Part shown: in pieces, positions 59,581 through 64,000 of the stretch
Layout: every line of letters starts with the position of its first letter
Numbering within the stretch: the first letter of the stretch is position 1
NCBI GenBank assembly: GCA_013180625.2
Contig: SNVD02010278.1
Location: 248,001-312,000, forward strand
Reading direction: 5' to 3'
Origin: Boswellia sacra
Taxonomy: Eukaryota > Streptophyta > Magnoliopsida > Sapindales > Burseraceae
DNA: 64,000 bases
Translations under genes and position numbers: made by a program
Notes under the pieces: generated by a model
What the model was told of the DNA's origin: nothing
Databases searched by the model: none
The model's input: the letters and a program-made list of their open reading frames with translations, nothing else

Positions 59581-60710
59581 AGAATTATTGGAGTACCAAT
59601 AGGAAGAAGTCTTTGGTTCAAAGAATGAATTAATCTTTAGTTTGGACCATTTATATAAATATGGAACAGAAACATCACTCTTGTAAGAAGCACAATCAAT
59701 CAATCAATTATGCCTTTTGAAAAGCAAGCACTACAAGGCAAAGACCTTGACACACACTTCGTTTCTAGATTACTGTAAAGCAATGGGCCACCATCGATTT
59801 AAGCTTGGACTAGGTTCCGAATTGCATTCATATGAAGAGTTACACAGGATTCCCTCCAATGTGTTACAAAAGTTGTCTAAACTAGAAGAATTTTATATCG
59901 ACGTGGATAGCTATAAAGGATGGGAGGTTGAAGGAGCAACAACAGAAAGAAGCAACGCTAGCCTCTGTGAGTTAAATTCCCATTTGGGTGTAGTGTCTCT
60001 GGTAATATTTTATGGTCAATTTCCAAAAGACTTTGCCTTCCATAAACTTCAAAGGTATGACATAAAAGTCAACTATAATTACATAAATGTAGGCTTCAGA
60101 AATTCATGTCAAAGGCTTTAGAACTCGTTGTACCAAAGCAACCACACTGATGATTCCATTTATTAAAGCACTGTATCAGACACCGGAATATCTTGACTTC
60201 AAGAGCATAAGAGGATGTCAAAATATCTTTTGGAGTATTGCTTAAGAGGGCTTCAATGAGTTGAAATCTCTCAAGATTAGAAGTTGCGAAGAGTTGGAGT
60301 ATGTCTTAGATATGACATGGCAACAAAGGCCAACCATTGCATTCTCTAATTTGAAAGAATTGAAAGTCTCTTCACTTGGAAACTTTCAAAACCACACACT
60401 TATTTGGAGATCGGTCGACCAAATCATTCCGATTGTAACAACAATGACATAACAGAATAGAGTCAAGACGTAGCCAAGGTGGGTGAAATGAGGTCCCAAA
60501 AATTTTGATTAAAGACTGAAGAAGGCTAAGTATAATGACTCTAATTTACAAATTAATGGACGTGTCTTCAACAATGAATGCATGTTAAATATAAGACGAT
60601 TTTATGCAACAAAATTTGACAATTTTAAACCATTTTTGTAGACAATTTTTGTTGAACCAAAAGTTCAAAGAGATTAATGTAATTAAGGCCATGCATATAA
60701 CACCCTAGTA
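59581..60710 (+). pseudogene. NLR (CC-NBS-LRR) disease-resistance LRR fragment and repeated spacer
   Basis: NLRs detect pathogen effectors in the cytoplasm. At 59830-60060 the sequence reads RIPSNVLQKLSKLEEFYIDV, then WEVEGATTERSNASLCEL, matching LRRs of RPS2/At4g27190-type proteins (normally …LSQLEELYMGN…W..EG…NASL.EL). A second stretch, 60261-60440, reads LKIRSCEELEYVLDMT and AFSNLKELKVSSLGNF. Frames are broken near 59800, 60118 and 60245. No NB-ARC domain is present. Both flanks are the spacer sequence shared with 24286-24770 and 44340-44800, so the fragment is part of a larger duplicated block. Confidence 0.7.
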
Positions 60711-62430
60711 AGTGTAATTACACCTATCATGTGCTTGAGTATGTAAATTGTCACTTGTGTGTTATTGCATGGGTAATAAAGCAAGTTATAAATTTGTGCA
60801 GGGTGACTTTCAAAGGATTGAAAAATGGAGGGCAAACTTAAAATTTCACCTTAACCCTTATCGATTTATGAATGGGGGAAGCTCTAGAATTTTCATTTTT
60901 TCCTCTTTGTCTCTACCAAAAACGTTTACAGCTCTCTTTCTCTCCCATTTACTCTTTTCAATTGTAATAAATCAAGGAATTAAGGGAAGCTAGGAGGAAA
61001 TCAAGGTGAAAATCATTCTTTTCTCCTAATTCTAAAGCTTAGACATGTAATTTTATGAGTTAAGGTTGGATCTAAAAATGATGAATTGTGTGTTTATTTT
61101 ACATACACCATGAAATATGTTAGAAAAAAAACATGATTCTATGTGAGTTGTGAAAGATTTTACGAGGTTAAATGTTGTTAGGAAGCTAGAAGTAGAGTTT
61201 AAGAGTAAATTTTGCAGAGTTCATTTTTTGAGCAGTAGGGAATCCAAAATTTCTCAAAAATTCTAGGGTCATAATTCAATTCTGAAATTTTTATATGTAA
61301 AACTAGACATGTTTAGAAGTTTACAGAATTTTGAACCACTCCAAAATTCAAAGTGAACAATTTATGATGAATTTTCAAATTTTCTAAACCGAAATTGAAT
61401 ATCCCCTACTTTGAAAAAGAGTACGGGAATTGGGTTTTAATTGAGGGGTCAACACCCCATGAAAAATTCTGGTTTTTGGAGCTCAAAATCTTGAGTGTAT
61501 TTCTATTGAACTCGGAAGTTTCAGGGTTTTTGGAATTTTAGATGAATTTATATGATATTTCAAAATTGTGCCTGTGAAGTTGAAAATTATAACTTTCAAA
61601 ACAGAGCTAATAAGCTAAATTACTTTTGACTGACTTAGATTCTTTAGAAAATTGTGATTCCTGGTAAAATGATATTTATATGTGTCTAGTTTTAGACTGA
61701 AAAGTTTGATAATGATTTGACCAACGTAGAATTTACAAAATTTGTCAAAGTGGTGCTGCTTAATTGAAAGAACTACAGACAGAATTTTTCATATAGATTG
61801 CATGAAGAGATTTTGAAGGGTATATGACCTTATTCTGACTCAATAAAATTTATGTGCTATAATATTAGGTTTACTGAGTTAGGTGATGAGTGGAAGTGAA
61901 TAACTTCTTGTTGTAATGATCCAACCATTAGATGTGTCGTATGGAGTTTTTATGATGATATTGGTTGGTTAAAATATTGTTAACCTTTAAGAGGATTAAC
62001 AATTTTTAGATGCAAATCAAGGTTCAAGGAGTGAAGAAATCAGGTAAGTAGCTAGACCCTTCTGGGGACGTAATAAGTTTTTTAATGTTATTATGAATGC
62101 ATGTGGATTTGGTTTTGTTTAGATGTTTCAAAATGTCACCATGCATATGTGCTATGCGATGATGGGAAAATGCTATAAATGCGAATGGGGCCTTGAAAAT
62201 ATGGCCAATGATGGAAAGTGAGCAGTTCTCACATTTAGTGAATTCATGAGATGCATGTGTTTTCGCTCGTTTCTATGTGTATGTGTGTGACATTTCGGAT
62301 GAATTTTATGGATGTGTTAACATAATGTGGAAAGGCATGAACAATGTATGATGATGATATTGAGAATGTGTGAAGATGTGAATCATGTCTTTTATGCTAG
62401 GACACTTATTTCCTCTATATGGTCGGCATT
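60711..62430. other. Unresolved non-coding DNA, possibly retroelement LTR
   Basis: No reliable gene. It begins near 'ataacaccctagtaagtg' and contains 'gaatggggccttgaaaatatgg' (about 62183), phrases reminiscent of gypsy-type LTRs, but neither ends nor primer site were established. Confidence 0.3.
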
Positions 62431-62814
62431 CACTACAAGAAATTTTCACATATTTATCACTTTGTTTTGTTTTTATTTGGCCTTTTTTTTTTAAAGTGAG
62501 AACTATAACATTACTTTGAAAGTCAAACCCATATTTTCTTCATACTTCTCACTCGTTGTTTTGATTATATTACATATTTCTCACATTTTTAGATAGTTAC
62601 AAGTAATTAAAAAGTAATTAAGATACATATAAAAACAAATAAAGCATTTAAACTTAGGAGTAATTTTTAGGGGTGATTATGAAAAATTATAATATATTAA
62701 AAATTCACGTAATTTTATTAAACCAAATAAACAAAATAATCTCCAAAAACCTAACCTAAAAACTAAACTAAGCCGTCTCTTTCTTGTTCTCTCCAGCACT
62801 ACAGCACCTCCTCA

Positions 62815-63140
62815 ACGACTCGCTGACTCCAGAAGCCCCGCGAGGCACCGACTCCAGCAGCCTCACAACTCACCGACTCCATCAGCCTTGTGCCTCCAGT
62901 AGCCCCTCTTCGCATCGATAGTAGCAGCCCCGTGACTCGTCGACTCCAGCATCATGCAGTGCTGACTCCAGCCTCGCCAACTCCAATAGCCCTGTGAGGT
63001 ACCGACTCCAGCGGCCCAGCGAGGTACCTACTCCAGCGGCCCCGCGAGTTACCTACTCCAGCAACCCCGCGAGGTACCTACTCTAACAGCCCTGCGCCTC
63101 TAGTAGCCCCGCCTCACACCGACAGTAGCAACCTCTCGCC
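62815..63140. repeat. GC-rich short-period tandem repeat
   Basis: Variants of 'gcgaggtacc.actccagc.gcccc' recur every 25-30 bp (clearest at 62994-63090), with looser 'ccgactccagcagcc' copies from 62850. Composition differs sharply from the AT-rich surroundings. Confidence 0.8.
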
Positions 63141-63327
63141 CTGCGACAAGACAATAGTAAATTCTCATGTCTAAGACTTAGATGCTTTTCAATTTTTGCA
63201 TGATAAGTGTTGTTATTATTTCTTCATTGGAGCCAAAATTTGTACTCTAATCTTGATTTTTTGAACAAATATCGGATAGAATTTTTCTTTTTGACTATTG
63301 GTAATGTACAAGTTTCTGTTCTTGTAG

Positions 63328-63408
63328 GAGAAGAAGGCTCTAAAGGAAGAGAAACTGAAACAAGAGGAGAAGTATATGTGGGCTATTGTTGATGGTGTGA
63401 AAGAGAAG
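63328..63408 (+). pseudogene. TOP1: DNA topoisomerase I (type IB) exon fragment
   Basis: After the acceptor ttcttgtag the frame encodes EKKALKEEKLKQEEKYMW followed by AIVDGVKEK, a conserved stretch in eukaryotic topoisomerase I just before VGNF.VEPPGLFRGRG. The match ends exactly after VKEK, but the next bases are GATCATC, not a GT donor, so the exon edge coincides with the end of the captured piece or the donor is lost. No other TOP1 exon is seen to 64000. An isolated fragment inside a transposon-like unit is the best reading. Confidence 0.75.
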
Positions 63409-64000
63409 GATCATCATCACGTTTCTCGTTATTTATTTCTTTTTTACTTGAACTTTTTGTCGCTGTCTCTAGATTCATCTACTTTTCTTTGTTTCTTTTT
63501 TTGGTTGTTGTTGTTGGTGGTTTATTCATTTATTTATTTTCATGCCTTCTTTGTTTAATGACCTAACCCATGCAATTAGTATTTGACAAAGATTTTCAGA
63601 ATACAGCCTTGAGGAATTTTTGTCTATTTTATTTTGATTTTATTTGTTTTCCTTGAGGTTGACTGAAACCTGTCTGACTACTTTTTGTGTGAGTGGCAAT
63701 ATTTTGCCCTGCTTCGTGGGTGGCAGTGCCTTTATCCCGTGGGGCTGCCATGTTAATCTATTTTCTATGAAATACCTCCCCTGTATCTACATATTCGCTA
63801 TTACTTCTCATTTGTGGGTATCTTTTTAAGCAGGCTTTCGGCGTTAGGGGACTCTGATTTTGTAACCTAATTATGTATATTAATTATTCTGGAGGATGGA
63901 GATGAAAGGGTTCATGCCAATGTTATCTAGATTATATGTTATTTTTAGTGTTGTTTCATCTGTATCAGACATATAATCTTGTCGTCTCTGTGATTTTATG
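63409..64000. other. AT-rich DNA after the topoisomerase exon
   Basis: No coding similarity found. T-rich with short open frames of low complexity. It may be intron or element interior. Confidence 0.3.

Larger units (their letters stand above)
62431..64000 (+). mobile_element. CACTA-like element, left part (continues beyond the window)
   Basis: Starts CACTACAAGAAATTTTCAC, a CACTA-type terminus. Inside are 'agtgag', 'ctcactcg' and 'tctcacattt' motifs, a leader-like pyrimidine stretch (62775-62810), a GC-rich block (62800-63150) and a topoisomerase I exon (63328-63408). The right end is not in the window, so classification rests on one terminus. Confidence 0.5.

Overview
This window looks like nuclear DNA from a flowering plant, probably a eudicot. 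It is AT-rich, genes carry GT-AG introns, and the recognisable families are plant ones: a LOG cytokinin-activating enzyme, LRR receptor kinases of the MIK2/At1g35710 type, an NLR resistance protein, Ty1/copia and Ty3/gypsy-like retroelements, CACTA (En/Spm) and hAT (Ac) DNA transposons, and a tRNA-derived SINE. The species cannot be named from the sequence. Only one gene looks intact: a small secreted cysteine-rich peptide at 5404-5790. Nearly every other coding stretch is a broken gene or a transposon part.

Layout. 1-3054: 3' part of an LTR retroelement, with a LOG-like reading frame just upstream of its non-coding tail and a terminal repeat at 1692-3054. It sits inside a CACTA TNP2 transposase gene (3055-3904, minus). 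5404-5790: the cysteine-rich peptide gene. 6099-11390: minus-strand fragments of two host genes, STT3 (oligosaccharyltransferase) and LIP2p (plastid octanoyltransferase), plus an unidentified last exon, followed by a 280-bp hairpin and two CACTA-type right ends (12974 and 13669). 13670-17255: a decayed Ty1/copia element, minus strand, with its 5' LTR.

17490-54627 is a plus-strand cluster of at least four related LRR receptor-kinase copies separated by repeated spacers that carry NLR-LRR debris. Three copies are split by CACTA elements: copy 1 by 17889-23194, copy 3 by 27683-38129, and the 5' flank of copy 4 by 45320-53733, which itself contains a nested relative (47918-52553). Copy 4 is also cut by a copia element (54628 to about 58850). 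The kinase of copy 3 has HQD for HRD and NFG for DFG, so it is a dead gene. A decayed hAT transposon lies at 40671 to about 43900. NLR-LRR debris follows at 59780-60450. Another CACTA-like left end starts at 62431 and contains an exon of DNA topoisomerase I.

The main biological theme is a set of CACTA-type elements with long subterminal arrays of palindromes (TTTTGCGACGAAA-type in one family, GCAACGTGCA-type in another), some carrying pieces of host genes. The elements contain TnpA-like and TNP2-like pieces but no intact transposase, so movement would depend on a protein supplied from elsewhere.
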